A stretch of 64,000 nucleotides of DNA, from positions 62,001 through 126,000 of the forward strand of contig CAJEXW010000004.1 in assembly GCA_903994525.1 (NCBI GenBank), read 5' to 3'. Source of the stretch: an uncultured Chlorobiaceae bacterium (GTDB lineage Bacteria; Bacteroidota; Chlorobiia; Chlorobiales; Chlorobiaceae). Position numbers and translations under genes: made by a program. Below are positions 36,343 through 45,612 of this stretch, one piece after another (position 1 is the first letter of the stretch; every line of letters begins with the position of its first letter). The notes under the pieces are model-generated. The model did no database searches. It saw only the letters and a program-made list of their open reading frames with translations, and had not been told where the DNA came from.

Positions 36343-38195
36343 AAAACCTCCTCCATTCTACCTGCTTCAAGGACATTCATCTCAACATCAAGATCAGGCT
36401 GTGAATTATCCCGTTCACCATCCGCATCACTCTCCTCCGAAAGACCAGCCTGCATGAACCACAATCCAGCATAATGCCCACCAAGGGCAAGCAGTTGAGC
36501 ATGATTACCTCGCTCAATAATTTGTCCATCATCAAACACTACAATTTCATCAGCATGTTGCACGGCACTCAACCTGTGGGAAATGATAATGGTCGCCTTT
36601 GGAACATTCTCTTTCGAATCTGGAAATTGTTGAGCTAACTCACTTAGATTAGATAAAATACGACGTTCAGTACTGGTATCGACTGCGCTCAAAGAGTCGT
36701 CCATAATCTGGAACGGTGCATCCTTGTAAATCATACGGGCAATCGCTATCCGCTGTTTTTGACCGCCAGAGAGCCGAACGCCACGTTCACCAATCTCCGT
36801 ATCATATTGTTCAGGAAAACTGATGATGTTGTCGTGAACCGCCGTAATTTCTGCACAGCGTTCAGCTCTGGCACGATCTGGATATTCATCAGAAAAAGCA
36901 ATATTTTCGAGCACGGTCGTTGAAAAAAGAAAACCATCCTGTGGCACATAAGCGATGCCGTCGCGAAGTCGCGCAAGCGGGTAGTGCAGAATATCCACTC
37001 CATCAAAAAATACAGTTCCCTCGGGCGGATCGTACAGACGCAACAGAAGGTCTGCCAAGGTTGACTTTCCACTTCCCATAGCCCCAATGATACCAAGGGT
37101 TTTTCCAGGTTTTACTATAAAGGATATGTCGGTCAGCACATCACTATTGCAGCCCGAATAACGAAATGTCAACCCCTTCACCTGAAGATCTCCCTGCAGC
37201 GGACGATCAAGCAACGGAACTGATCTGTCGAGCACTTCAGGAACCACACGCAGAAGTTCATCGATCCTGTTGAGCGAAGCAATGGAGCGCTGAACAATAT
37301 TGAGCACATTACCCAACTGCTCCAATGGCTGACGCAACAACGCAACGTAGAGGGTAAATGCCACAAAATCTCCGAGCGAGATGACCTTTTCTATCAGCAA
37401 AAAACCGCCATATCCAAGGACAAAAATAAACCCGAAATTCACCATCAATGGAACCAAAGCTCCAAACAATGAGGATAGGCGAACAAAGCGCATCTTCTCT
37501 TCAACGATAGTATCAACCGTTTTTTCAAAACGACTTATAACAACATGCTCAGTGCCAAACGCTTTAACGGCACGAATCCCCCCAATAACCTCCTCCGTCG
37601 TCTGCGCCATCGCCCCAAGCGCCTCCTGAGAACGTTGGGATTGAAGTCGAATTTGAGGACCAAGCCACTTGACAAGAAGTGGAATAAGCAACAGCGGGCC
37701 AAGGCCAGCCAGCGTCAGCCTCCAATCGACATGAGTGACCATAATCCACGCGGCAACAAGCAACATCGCCAACCCGCTCACTGCCTGGTTGATTCCTTGA
37801 GAAACCAGCTCACGCACCACCTCCACATCGCTTAAGGCATGAGAAATCATGTCGCCCACGCTGTGACGATGATAGTAGGATGGCGAGAGTGAACCCCATT
37901 TTTCAAATAACTGTTTGCGCAGGCTATACGTCAGCTCACGACCCTTGTGATGCACCAGAACACGCCCACCCCAGCCGGTGGCAACCCGCACAAAACCGAT
38001 CACAATAATCAGCCCAACATACTTGGCCATTTGTGTTGTCCCCAGCGTACCATTACGCAAGCTGTCGGTAATAATGCCCAGCAAACGAGGAATTTGTGCC
38101 GCAAAAAAACTGGCCGCAGCAACCATGCCTATACCCACAAAGTAGATAAACAAGTGTTTCCTGATATGTAAGCCAACAATTCGCAATCCTCTCAT
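36339..38195 (-). CDS. Heterodimeric ABC exporter, degenerate half (cassette 3)
   Basis: The 618-residue half-exporter (MdlA/YheI-like) has six helices and an NBD with GAMGSGKST and RLSGGQKQ. Walker B reads QIMDDSLSAVD (Asp at the catalytic Glu position), while the H-loop keeps His (ISHRLSA). An acidic C-terminal tail (EESDADGERDNSQPDLDVE) follows the NBD. It forms an asymmetric exporter with 34585-36342. It starts 18 bases after the cassette 3 binding-protein gene. Confidence 0.9.
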   Translation of the reverse strand: MRGLRIVGLHIRKHLFIYFVGIGMVAAASFFAAQIPRLLGIITDSLRNGTLGTTQMAKYVGLIIVIGFVRVATGWGGRVLVHHKGRELTYSLRKQLFEKWGSLSPSYYHRHSVGDMISHALSDVEVVRELVSQGINQAVSGLAMLLVAAWIMVTHVDWRLTLAGLGPLLLIPLLVKWLGPQIRLQSQRSQEALGAMAQTTEEVIGGIRAVKAFGTEHVVISRFEKTVDTIVEEKMRFVRLSSLFGALVPLMVNFGFIFVLGYGGFLLIEKVISLGDFVAFTLYVALLRQPLEQLGNVLNIVQRSIASLNRIDELLRVVPEVLDRSVPLLDRPLQGDLQVKGLTFRYSGCNSDVLTDISFIVKPGKTLGIIGAMGSGKSTLADLLLRLYDPPEGTVFFDGVDILHYPLARLRDGIAYVPQDGFLFSTTVLENIAFSDEYPDRARAERCAEITAVHDNIISFPEQYDTEIGERGVRLSGGQKQRIAIARMIYKDAPFQIMDDSLSAVDTSTERRILSNLSELAQQFPDSKENVPKATIIISHRLSAVQHADEIVVFDDGQIIERGNHAQLLALGGHYAGLWFMQAGLSEESDADGERDNSQPDLDVEMNVLEAGRMEEVL

Positions 38196-38212
38196 AATGT
38201 TTGTTTATCGGC

Positions 38213-39193
38213 TTACTTTGGAAGAAACTGCTCATCGACTATCTGTTGAGCAGTAACCTTGGAGTTCGGGTCAATGTCGCCCAGATCTTTCAAAATTTTA
38301 ATAGCATGTTCGGTACCTGCAAAATCAATTCTTCCACTGGTATCCCACGTGGGAATCTCTTTTTCATTGACCTTTCTATAGGTAACTTCATCCTGTTGCA
38401 ACTCTTTTACTGCGAAGGTAATTGCCTCATCGGGATGAGCTTTGAGATACTCTACCGTCTTGCGATATGCCGTGAGAAATCCTCTTACAGCCTCAGGTTT
38501 TTCCTTGATAAACGAGTTGGTTGCAAAAATGAACGAATGCTGGTAGTGGCCGAAATAATCAACGGCACGCTCCAATATCTTGCCAAATCCCTCCAATTCT
38601 GCTTTAACTCCTACCATTTCAGACGTAATGATCGCCTCAACCTTCCCTGCCTGCAAGGCCGCCAATGCATTAGCACTGGTACCAGCATTCACATACTGAA
38701 AATCTGAGGGCTTAAACCCTTTAGCTTTCGCAATAACATTGAACGCCTGAATCGTACCCTGCCCCGGAGCACCTGGACTAACAGGCTTACCTTTCAGCTC
38801 CGCAAAACTCGTGTATTGGGGTCTTGATATCAGAACAAAATGCTGACCTTTCGCAGGTGGAGCGCCAACAATGGTAATAGGCACTCCGGCAACGGCACCC
38901 ACGAGAACCGGCGACCCCATGCCACCCAAATCAGCCTCTCCGGCAGCGGCTGCTGTAACTGCCTCAACGCCACCGGTAATGGTGACAATTTTCACGTCAA
39001 GTCCCTGTTCAGCGAAATAACCCTTTTTTATACCAAACGATATGGGGAGATTTCCAGCGCTGGTAGCATACCTGATAAGGGTTTTTTGCGCAGCACCGTT
39101 CTCTGCCTGTTGCTCATTTTTCTTTGCGCAGCCTGCTGCAAACACAGCAAGCAACAACAGCGGAACAAGTTTTATGATCTTTAATCTCTGCAT
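38213..39193 (-). CDS. SsuA/TauA-like lipoprotein binding protein (cassette 3)
   Basis: The 326-residue protein has a lipoprotein signal with lipobox (LLLLAVFAAGC, Cys at about residue 22). An NMT1/SsuA-type domain follows: TLIRYATSAGNLPISFGIKK, DVKIVTITGGVEAVTAAAAG and FAELKGKPVSPGAPGQGT. It would sit in the outer leaflet of the inner membrane facing the periplasm and feed the 39231-40855 importer. The ligand pocket cannot be read by eye. Confidence 0.88.
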   Translation of the reverse strand: MQRLKIIKLVPLLLLAVFAAGCAKKNEQQAENGAAQKTLIRYATSAGNLPISFGIKKGYFAEQGLDVKIVTITGGVEAVTAAAAGEADLGGMGSPVLVGAVAGVPITIVGAPPAKGQHFVLISRPQYTSFAELKGKPVSPGAPGQGTIQAFNVIAKAKGFKPSDFQYVNAGTSANALAALQAGKVEAIITSEMVGVKAELEGFGKILERAVDYFGHYQHSFIFATNSFIKEKPEAVRGFLTAYRKTVEYLKAHPDEAITFAVKELQQDEVTYRKVNEKEIPTWDTSGRIDFAGTEHAIKILKDLGDIDPNSKVTAQQIVDEQFLPK

Positions 39194-39230
39194 GACAATT
39201 ATCTATTTTATTTGTAGTTTTTTTAAACAT

Positions 39231-40040
39231 TCAATGCGAGGCAACTTCACCTCTCCATCTATCGAAATGATGTCCAAGTCGATCAAGTGTAAAATCAAGC
39301 GTAATACCAGTAAATGCAACCACCAGAACACCGGCGAAAACCTTATCGGTCTGAAACGTTGAGCCAGCATACTGAATCATGTAGCCAAGACCCGCTGCTC
39401 CACCGAAAACCTCAGCCACAATCACACCAAGCAGACCCCGTCCCGCAGCAAGCCGTAATCCTGTTATCAAAAACGGTAATGAAGTCGGCAGCGCTATACT
39501 GCGGAATACCTGCCAGCGTGAAGCACCGTATGCGCGAGCGACATGAATCAAGTCATTGTCAATCGTGCTCATTGCAACCTGAAGATTCACGATCAGGGGA
39601 AAAATGGCGCTCAAGAGCACAATCACGATTTTTGAGGTTATACCAAGTCCAAACCAGATAATAAATAACGGCATCAGCGCAATACGTGGCGTTGCCTGCA
39701 TCGCGGCAATAAACGGACCAAAAGCAGCTCGGACGAGTTTGAACCAACCCAGCATAATACCTACAGGAAAACCGATAAACACAGCCACTCCATATCCAAA
39801 AACAAACTCTTGGCCACTTATAGTCAGATTTTGAAGTAACGAACCATCTCGGATGATGGTGATCAGAGCAAGAACCACTCGAGAAGGAGCGCTGATAAAG
39901 AGCGGATTAACAATCCTGAATTGAAAGAGAAGCTCCCAACTGACCAGAAACAGCAGAATAACGCTTGTTCCAAGCAGGCTACTAATTATTTTCTCTTTTT
40001 TTACTGCATTTGATTTCGGAAATACCGTCACCTTTCTCAT
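39231..40040 (-). CDS. SsuC/TauC-like ABC importer permease (cassette 3)
   Basis: The 269-residue permease has about six helices. The EAA loop reads LIHVARAYGASRWQVFRSIA, followed by LPTSLPFLITGLRLAAGRGL. It overlaps the ATPase gene by four bases and is followed by the lipoprotein gene. As the sole permease it probably homodimerises. Confidence 0.9.
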   Translation of the reverse strand: MRKVTVFPKSNAVKKEKIISSLLGTSVILLFLVSWELLFQFRIVNPLFISAPSRVVLALITIIRDGSLLQNLTISGQEFVFGYGVAVFIGFPVGIMLGWFKLVRAAFGPFIAAMQATPRIALMPLFIIWFGLGITSKIVIVLLSAIFPLIVNLQVAMSTIDNDLIHVARAYGASRWQVFRSIALPTSLPFLITGLRLAAGRGLLGVIVAEVFGGAAGLGYMIQYAGSTFQTDKVFAGVLVVAFTGITLDFTLDRLGHHFDRWRGEVASH

Positions 40041-40855
40041 ATACCGCCCCCAATATTTGCATTGCCTTCAATTACTCTCCATATCTCGTTCATCAGTCTC
40101 CTGAACTCCTCAGAATCTTTGATGTGGCTTTTACGTGGTCGCGGAATAGGAATACGTATATCTGCAAGCACATAAGCCGGACGTGACGAAAAGATGACGA
40201 CGCGATCAGAAAGAAGTACCGCTTCGTCAATTTGATGCGTAACCATCAAAACAGTCTTGCCAACTTTTTCGCACAATTGAAGCAGTTCGTTCTGCATCAA
40301 TTCCCGAGTAATGGCATCCAGAGCGGCAAACGGCTCATCAAGCAGCAGCACCTCGGGATCACAGGCCAGCGCTCGCGCCAGATTCACTCGCTGCTGCATT
40401 CCTCCCGACAACTGATGCGGATAATGATCCTCAAAGCCGTTAAGACGTATCAGATTTACATAGTAACTGGCTTTTTCTCTGGCAGCGGCCTGTTTCATTC
40501 CGCTCAATTCGAGCCCGTATGTGATATTGCGTCCAACCTTTCGCCAAGGGAGCAGTGATGCTTTTTGAAACACCACAGCTCTATCCATTCCTGGCCCGGT
40601 AACAATTCGATCATTGACTCTGATTTCACCATGCTGGTGTTTTACCAAGCCCGCTATAGCATTGAGAAATGTTGATTTACCGCAACCGGACAACCCAACA
40701 ATGGTCACAAACTCCCCTTCGCGTATGTCAAGCGTCACCTTGTCAACCGCCACCATGGTATGACCGCTCTGCTTGTCGAGGTACCCAACCACAATATCTT
40801 TGATAGCAAGCTTTACCGGACGTTCAAGAGTATCCGCAGACTTCACACTTTCCAT
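40037..40855 (-). CDS. SsuB/TauB-like ABC importer ATPase (cassette 3)
   Basis: The 272-residue ATPase has Walker A GLSGCGKST, VFQKASLLPW, QLSGGMQQR, EVLLLDEPFAALD and MVTHQIDEA. Its start codon shares its position with the stop of the upstream FMN-type protein gene, so the two are translationally coupled, linking import to the enzyme module. Confidence 0.9.
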   Translation of the reverse strand: MESVKSADTLERPVKLAIKDIVVGYLDKQSGHTMVAVDKVTLDIREGEFVTIVGLSGCGKSTFLNAIAGLVKHQHGEIRVNDRIVTGPGMDRAVVFQKASLLPWRKVGRNITYGLELSGMKQAAAREKASYYVNLIRLNGFEDHYPHQLSGGMQQRVNLARALACDPEVLLLDEPFAALDAITRELMQNELLQLCEKVGKTVLMVTHQIDEAVLLSDRVVIFSSRPAYVLADIRIPIPRPRKSHIKDSEEFRRLMNEIWRVIEGNANIGGGI

Positions 40856-41322
40856 TACTTATTACCTGCTACGATTTTCTGAGCAGGACCTTTCCCTTTG
40901 CTGCGATCGAGATATTCAAGTTCGCTTGTCTTTACCTTGTAGATAATGGCACTATCCAAATCTCCTTTGGCAATACGCTCTCTGAACCGAGGACTTTTGG
41001 CTCCCAAACGATCAATAGCCTTTGCATAATCGTTTGAACCAACAGTGAGCGGCTCTGCATCTCCAATCAAAAGAAGACTTTTCCAGCTCTCAGGTGTCTG
41101 GTTGTCATGCTCAAAGAAAAATGATACCCGCTTGTTTTTTTCTATCTCATCAACCTTGGCACTCTCTTTGCCCGTGGAAAAAAAGAGATTCTCACCATCC
41201 GGCGCATAACTACCAATAGTCCGGGAGATCGGACTTAAATCGCTTCGCACATAAGTCAGTAGTGCATATTTTGAATCCACGATATAGTTCTGGATTTCGT
41301 TCTTATTTGCAGTTTGGCTCAT
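40855..41322 (-). CDS. Pyridoxamine-phosphate-oxidase-like (FMN-binding split-barrel) protein
   Basis: This 155-residue protein of the PNPOx superfamily has YALLTYVRSDLSPISRTIGS near residues 19-38, VSFFFEHDN and LLLIGDAEPL. Members bind FMN, F420, haem or nothing at all, and act as reductases or haem-handling proteins. True pyridoxamine oxidase motifs were not seen. It lies between a radical SAM gene (61 bases upstream) and an importer ATPase (overlapping). It may reduce, bind or deliver an intermediate. Cofactor and reaction are unknown. Confidence 0.72.
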   Translation of the reverse strand: MSQTANKNEIQNYIVDSKYALLTYVRSDLSPISRTIGSYAPDGENLFFSTGKESAKVDEIEKNKRVSFFFEHDNQTPESWKSLLLIGDAEPLTVGSNDYAKAIDRLGAKSPRFRERIAKGDLDSAIIYKVKTSELEYLDRSKGKGPAQKIVAGNK

Positions 41323-41383
41323 TATAGTTCCTCCATTTACGTTAGTGTATTAGATTCCTTGCTCAATTGCTATAATTCAAATA

Positions 41384-42616
41384 TCAGACACTTTGCAAAT
41401 GCTCCGTCAGTTGCGATGCAGGGTATTGCCATGGCGTCAGTATTCCATTATCATCAAAATCTTCCTGCTCAATCTGGTATATCGTCGTGGCGAGACCTGC
41501 TGAAGGACTCACATTATGCAGGTCTGAAAATGAAAACCCATATCGCTTGTAAATGCTTGCGATCTTCTGCTGCAAGTCAAAATGCCATGCCGTTTCCGGT
41601 GAACGATGCCCTTCAAGCACCGAACCAACAACCGCTCTCCATGTCGATGCCGAGCCAACAATTCCTTTTGATGCCTTGTACTCTATTCCCTCCAGAATTG
41701 AGTTTTTAGGTTCAATTCCGCCAACGATATTCGATGCTACTCGACCTTTTCCAAAAACATCTACAGCGTATTCCAACGCTTTTACCCAGTTATCCCAGCC
41801 ACCGCAGTGATTTCGTTTACCGGGGCAGATGGTATTCCAGATATTTTTATCCCAGATTTCGATATTCATCCGAATACTGAAATAGCCCGCCTCTTTATAT
41901 TTATCGATCACACTGAAATCAAGCGGAGCCCCAACCACTGCTGTTGCTCTGAACTCCTTAAGGCCGGTACGGTTCTGAATTTCATCAGCAACATCGAGGT
42001 AATAGTCGAGCTCTTTGCGTTCAAACAAAAAGCCGCTGGTCAAATTGAGGTGTTTGCCAACACCAGCTTCATACAGTGTTGAAAAAACTTCACCGACCTG
42101 CTGTGGCGTTTTCAGCGTTGCTTTCCTGACACTGTAATTGCAGAAGAAACAATCCTCGCCTTTCTCCTTCAGCACACACTCCTGACTGTAATTGACATGC
42201 ACCTGACCATCCTCGCGCACACTGGCGATGGTATGAAACGGTACTCCGTCCCGGGTTGTCAGGTCAAGCAATGGATGACGGGTTTTGTTACGAAACTCAA
42301 TCTCACCAATTCTGATTTTATTCTTTCCATACTTATAAATGACCGGCTTACCCTCTTCAGCCTCCAATCCATAAATTGAGTTATTTTGCTGACGAAAACC
42401 GGTATCAAAGCCTGGTCCTTTTATTTTTCCACCTACAAAATTGAATGCCAAAGGAGAAGCCGGTGTAGCATTCAACAGTTCAATGGCATGAGGTGCATTC
42501 AGTTTTCCGATCTCCCCAGCTTCAACGCTGATACCTTGAATCGCAAGATCCAGTTGAAGTTCCAATTCATTATAAAGCGACTCTTTCAGTGCTTTACGGT
42601 CTCCAGAATAAGCCAT
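41384..42616 (-). CDS. Radical SAM protein with CX8CX2C motif, paralogue 1
   Basis: The 410-residue protein has a ~145-residue N-terminal domain, then Cys 147, 156 and 159 (SQECVLKEKGEDCFFC). This spaces the [4Fe-4S] ligands as CX8CX2C and not the usual CX3CX2C. The rest looks like a radical SAM TIM barrel: NLTSGFLFERKELDYYLDVA, IWDKNIWNTICPG, ASNIVGGIEPKNSILEG. AdoMet cleavage to a 5'-deoxyadenosyl radical is the expected chemistry. It is the first gene behind leader D and shares its operon with the FMN-type protein and importer. It is the most diverged of the three paralogues. Confidence 0.8.
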   Translation of the reverse strand: MAYSGDRKALKESLYNELELQLDLAIQGISVEAGEIGKLNAPHAIELLNATPASPLAFNFVGGKIKGPGFDTGFRQQNNSIYGLEAEEGKPVIYKYGKNKIRIGEIEFRNKTRHPLLDLTTRDGVPFHTIASVREDGQVHVNYSQECVLKEKGEDCFFCNYSVRKATLKTPQQVGEVFSTLYEAGVGKHLNLTSGFLFERKELDYYLDVADEIQNRTGLKEFRATAVVGAPLDFSVIDKYKEAGYFSIRMNIEIWDKNIWNTICPGKRNHCGGWDNWVKALEYAVDVFGKGRVASNIVGGIEPKNSILEGIEYKASKGIVGSASTWRAVVGSVLEGHRSPETAWHFDLQQKIASIYKRYGFSFSDLHNVSPSAGLATTIYQIEQEDFDDNGILTPWQYPASQLTEHLQSV

Positions 42617-42664
42617 AGAACATATACTCCTTTAATAAATAAGCTGATGTAATTTGAAAATGCT

Positions 42665-42705
42665 AAAAAAGAAAGAGTCGATTCTTTGACAGCAAGAATC
42701 GACTC
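42665..42705 (-). terminator. Attenuator-type terminator, leader D
   Basis: An 11-bp perfect stem GAGTCGATTCT/AGAATCGACTC has loop TTGACAGCA and is followed on the minus strand by TTTCTTTTTT. Compared with leaders B and E, the GCCGA/TCGGC base pair has changed to GTCGA/TCGAC, keeping the pairing. Confidence 0.7.
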
Positions 42706-42947
42706 CCTTATGAACTTGTCGGTATAAGCAAGTACTTAATTAAAGGCGAAATATTGATGTCATCATATATCAGTCAGTAATGACAGCAATAAAAAATACT
42801 TGGTAGTTCAATATAATTCATAGCAAATGCACTTTATTTTAACCAATAAAAGACTAATCAAACTCTCTTTATTATTTCCTTACTTGATAAATATCAGCAA
42901 TAAAAACATCTCTCAAAATCCCCTCCATAGGTGATATTTCATACCAC
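42665..42947 (-). promoter_or_regulatory. Conserved leader, copy D (radical SAM 1 operon)
   Basis: The dyad at 42947-42916 reads GTGGTATGAAATATCAC, a perfect 7-bp hairpin, then CCT/AGG around ATGG, then GGGATTT. Relative to other copies, both stems carry paired changes that keep base pairing. About 200 bases later come the ACTTG/CAAGT hairpin (42714-42733) and a terminator stem (42675-42705). It begins 23 bases behind the stop of radical SAM 2. Confidence 0.68.
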
Positions 42948-42969
42948 AAATAGACTATTATGATGCAAT

Positions 42970-44199
42970 TCAATCAAGCGATGGATATTTATACTGAGCA
43001 AGTCGGCTGCCCTCAAATTCACCTTTTTTAATCTGGAACACCTGACCGCTATGTGGGCCAGAAGCAGGACCGCTATACATCTGGAGTGTCGTAAATCCAT
43101 GACGGATAAAAATATCGGTTGCCTTGTCGAGCAATGCCCAATGCCATGACGCTTCAGGGCTCCGATACCCCTCCAGCGGTGTCCCTTTTTCCGGATGGAA
43201 AACACTGAAATGGCAGACTATTCCTTTTGATGCGAGGTACTCGATACCTTCAAGAGTTGAATCCAAAGGTGCCAAACCTCCGACAATATTGGAGTGCACA
43301 TTGCCCTTTCCGAAAATATCAACGGCATACTCAAGAGAGTCAACCCAATGCTGCCAGCCAGAATTTCGTTTCTCTTTACCTGGGCAAATGGCTGCAAAAA
43401 TATTTTTATCCCACACCTCCATATTGTGAGAGATATTTTTAAACCCGGCCTCTTTGTATTTGTACAGCACTGAAAAATCGACCGGGGCACCAATAATTCC
43501 TACACCATAAAATGAGCTGTACCTCTCTCTGATGGCATCTGCGACATCAAGGTAGTATTCGAGTTCCCGGCGTTCAGGAACAAAGCCTCCGGTAAGACGG
43601 AAGAAATTCCCCACTCCGGCCTGACGCGCAAGATGATATGCCTCAGCAACCAGCTTGGGCGATTTGATGAGAACTTTGTTCAAAACGCCATCTTTTGCCC
43701 GCTCGTTGATTGAGCAGAAGAGGCAATCTTCACCCCTGTCTTTCAATGAGCATTCGGAGCTGTATGCCACACTGATACCACCCTCCTCACTGACATTGGC
43801 AATGTGTCGAAATTTTTCACCACTACTGAGCAACTGTTCAGTGATGGGATGAGTCGTGGGAAACGTCACAACGCCAAGACGCAGGCCATCATCATACAGC
43901 ACCACATCGTCACCTTCAACAACAAGCGAATAGGGTGTATAACGACTGTAACCACTTAAATACCGTGCAGTAAAGCCATTGGGAAGAGTCAAGTTGGTAA
44001 CTCCTTTATGGCGATGATATGCGGAACTCTGTTCAAACTTATCCTGAAATTTCCTTATCTCTTCAATATTGTAATTGATCCCTTTTTCGGTGAGCAACAA
44101 TCCAAGCTTCGCTTCCTCAAGAAGAACCTGCTGTGCCGCCACTTTATCGGGCTTCGCAACCTGAGTTGCTGTTGTGATTTCCTGTTCCAAAATAGCCAT
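42970..44199 (-). CDS. Radical SAM protein with CX8CX2C motif, paralogue 2
   Basis: The 409-residue protein has cluster cysteines 150, 159 and 162 (SSECSLKDRGEDCLFC). It has FRLTGGFVPERRELEYYLDV for the AdoMet-contacting glycine region, MEVWDKNIFAAICPGKEKRN, and VGGLAPLDSTLEGIEYLASKG. The last 120 residues (FSVFHPEKGTPLEGYRSPEA) resemble the end of BioB/HydE/HmdB-type barrels. It lies 41 bases after paralogue 3, with which it shares most of its sequence, so the two are a tandem duplication driven from leader E. Substrate unknown. Confidence 0.8.
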   Translation of the reverse strand: MAILEQEITTATQVAKPDKVAAQQVLLEEAKLGLLLTEKGINYNIEEIRKFQDKFEQSSAYHRHKGVTNLTLPNGFTARYLSGYSRYTPYSLVVEGDDVVLYDDGLRLGVVTFPTTHPITEQLLSSGEKFRHIANVSEEGGISVAYSSECSLKDRGEDCLFCSINERAKDGVLNKVLIKSPKLVAEAYHLARQAGVGNFFRLTGGFVPERRELEYYLDVADAIRERYSSFYGVGIIGAPVDFSVLYKYKEAGFKNISHNMEVWDKNIFAAICPGKEKRNSGWQHWVDSLEYAVDIFGKGNVHSNIVGGLAPLDSTLEGIEYLASKGIVCHFSVFHPEKGTPLEGYRSPEASWHWALLDKATDIFIRHGFTTLQMYSGPASGPHSGQVFQIKKGEFEGSRLAQYKYPSLD

Positions 44200-44240
44200 G
44201 ACCTGTTTTTCCTTGTGGGTGAGTTATTAATTATTGTGCA

Positions 44241-45464
44241 TTAATCCAGTGACGGAAATTTCCATGGGGCAAGATGCTCGCCTTCAAATTCTCCAGCTTT
44301 TATCTGGAAAACCTGTGCACTATGAGGCCCTGAAGCGTTACCACTATACATTTGAAGCGTTGTAAAACCGTAACGGCGGAAGATGTCAGTCGCTTTATCC
44401 AGCAACTGCCAATGCCATTCGGCTTCGGGACTCCTATACCCTTCGAGAGGTGTCCCTTTTTCGGGACGGAAGGCGCTGAAATGGCAAACCACCCCTTTTG
44501 TTGCGAGGTACTCAATACCTTCAAGGGTCGATTCCAATGGCTCCAACCCACCAACGATCGCCGAGTGGACATTTCCCCTTCCAAAGATATCTACAGAGTA
44601 TTCAAGGGCATCAACCCAATGCTGCCAGCCACCATTGCGTTTTTCTTTTCCAGGGCACATTGCCGCAAAAATATTCTTGTCCCATACCTCTATGTTCGTT
44701 GAGACATTATCAAAACCAGCCTCCTTGTATTTTGAAAGGACGGAAAGATCGGCAGGTGCCCCAACAACTGCACATCCATAAAAAGAGTTGTATTTTTCTT
44801 TAATCGCATCTGCGACATCAAGATAATATTCAAGCTCCCTACGTTCAGGCACAAAACCGCCAGTAATACGAAAATGATTTGCGACTCCTGCTTGACGAGC
44901 AATATCGTAGGCCTCGGCCACCTGTTTTGGCGACTTGAGAAGCACCTTGTTCAGAGTTCCATCTTTAGCTCGCTCATTAAAGGCACAGTAAAGACAATCC
45001 TCTCCTAAATCCTTCAATGAACACTCGTTGCTATACATCACATGAAGACCACCCTGGGCACTGATATTCGTGATATCCCGAACTTTTTCACCAGTGCTAA
45101 GCAACTTTTCAGATGCCGGGTGGCCCTTGTGAAAATTGATTACTCCAATCCGCTTTCCATCATCATATAAAACCGGCTCATTATCTTCGATAACCAATGA
45201 ATAAGGAGTCCAACGACTATAACGCCCCCTTGCACTGATACCGTGCGGCAGATAAAAACCGGTTAAGCCGCCACCTCGATTAAAGCCTGAAAAGAGTTCT
45301 ATCGGATCCTGAAACTTCTTCAGCTCATCAGCATTAAATGAGAGCCCTTTCTCTGTCAGCAATAACCCAAGCTTTGCTTCATCAAGAAGAAGCCGCTGCG
45401 CATCAGTCTTCTCAAGTATTGCTGTAGTCTTTCCATTATAAGCGGACTGTTCAACAGTAACCAT
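44241..45464 (-). CDS. Radical SAM protein with CX8CX2C motif, paralogue 3
   Basis: The 407-residue protein has cysteines 148, 157 and 160 (SNECSLKDLGEDCLYC). Like paralogue 2 it has a LLLTEKGLSFNADELKKFQD N-terminal segment, FRITGGFVPERRELEYYLDV, and VGGLEPLESTLEGIEYLATKG. The 'EKRNGGWQHWVDALEYSVDI' loop contains a Gly-Trp-Gln-His-Trp cluster conserved with paralogue 2. It is first in the operon behind leader E. Whether 2 and 3 act as a heterodimer or on different substrates cannot be told. Confidence 0.8.
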   Translation of the reverse strand: MVTVEQSAYNGKTTAILEKTDAQRLLLDEAKLGLLLTEKGLSFNADELKKFQDPIELFSGFNRGGGLTGFYLPHGISARGRYSRWTPYSLVIEDNEPVLYDDGKRIGVINFHKGHPASEKLLSTGEKVRDITNISAQGGLHVMYSNECSLKDLGEDCLYCAFNERAKDGTLNKVLLKSPKQVAEAYDIARQAGVANHFRITGGFVPERRELEYYLDVADAIKEKYNSFYGCAVVGAPADLSVLSKYKEAGFDNVSTNIEVWDKNIFAAMCPGKEKRNGGWQHWVDALEYSVDIFGRGNVHSAIVGGLEPLESTLEGIEYLATKGVVCHFSAFRPEKGTPLEGYRSPEAEWHWQLLDKATDIFRRYGFTTLQMYSGNASGPHSAQVFQIKAGEFEGEHLAPWKFPSLD

Positions 45465-45576
45465 ACTTCTCTCAATTTTTGACTTTATAAAAAAAAACAG
45501 AGATCACCCTCTCACCCAAAAAAGTGACGATTTATTATGATTTTAATCCTATGTGAATTGGTTCAAATATTCAGAC

Positions 45577-45612
45577 AAAAAAAAAGCCGACTCTTTGACC
45601 ATCAGAATCGGC
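45577..45612 (-). terminator. Attenuator-type terminator, leader E
   Basis: Stem GCCGACTCT/AGAATCGGC (one mismatch), loop TTGACCATC and a run of nine T on the minus strand. This is a textbook intrinsic terminator placed upstream of the gene. Confidence 0.72.
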
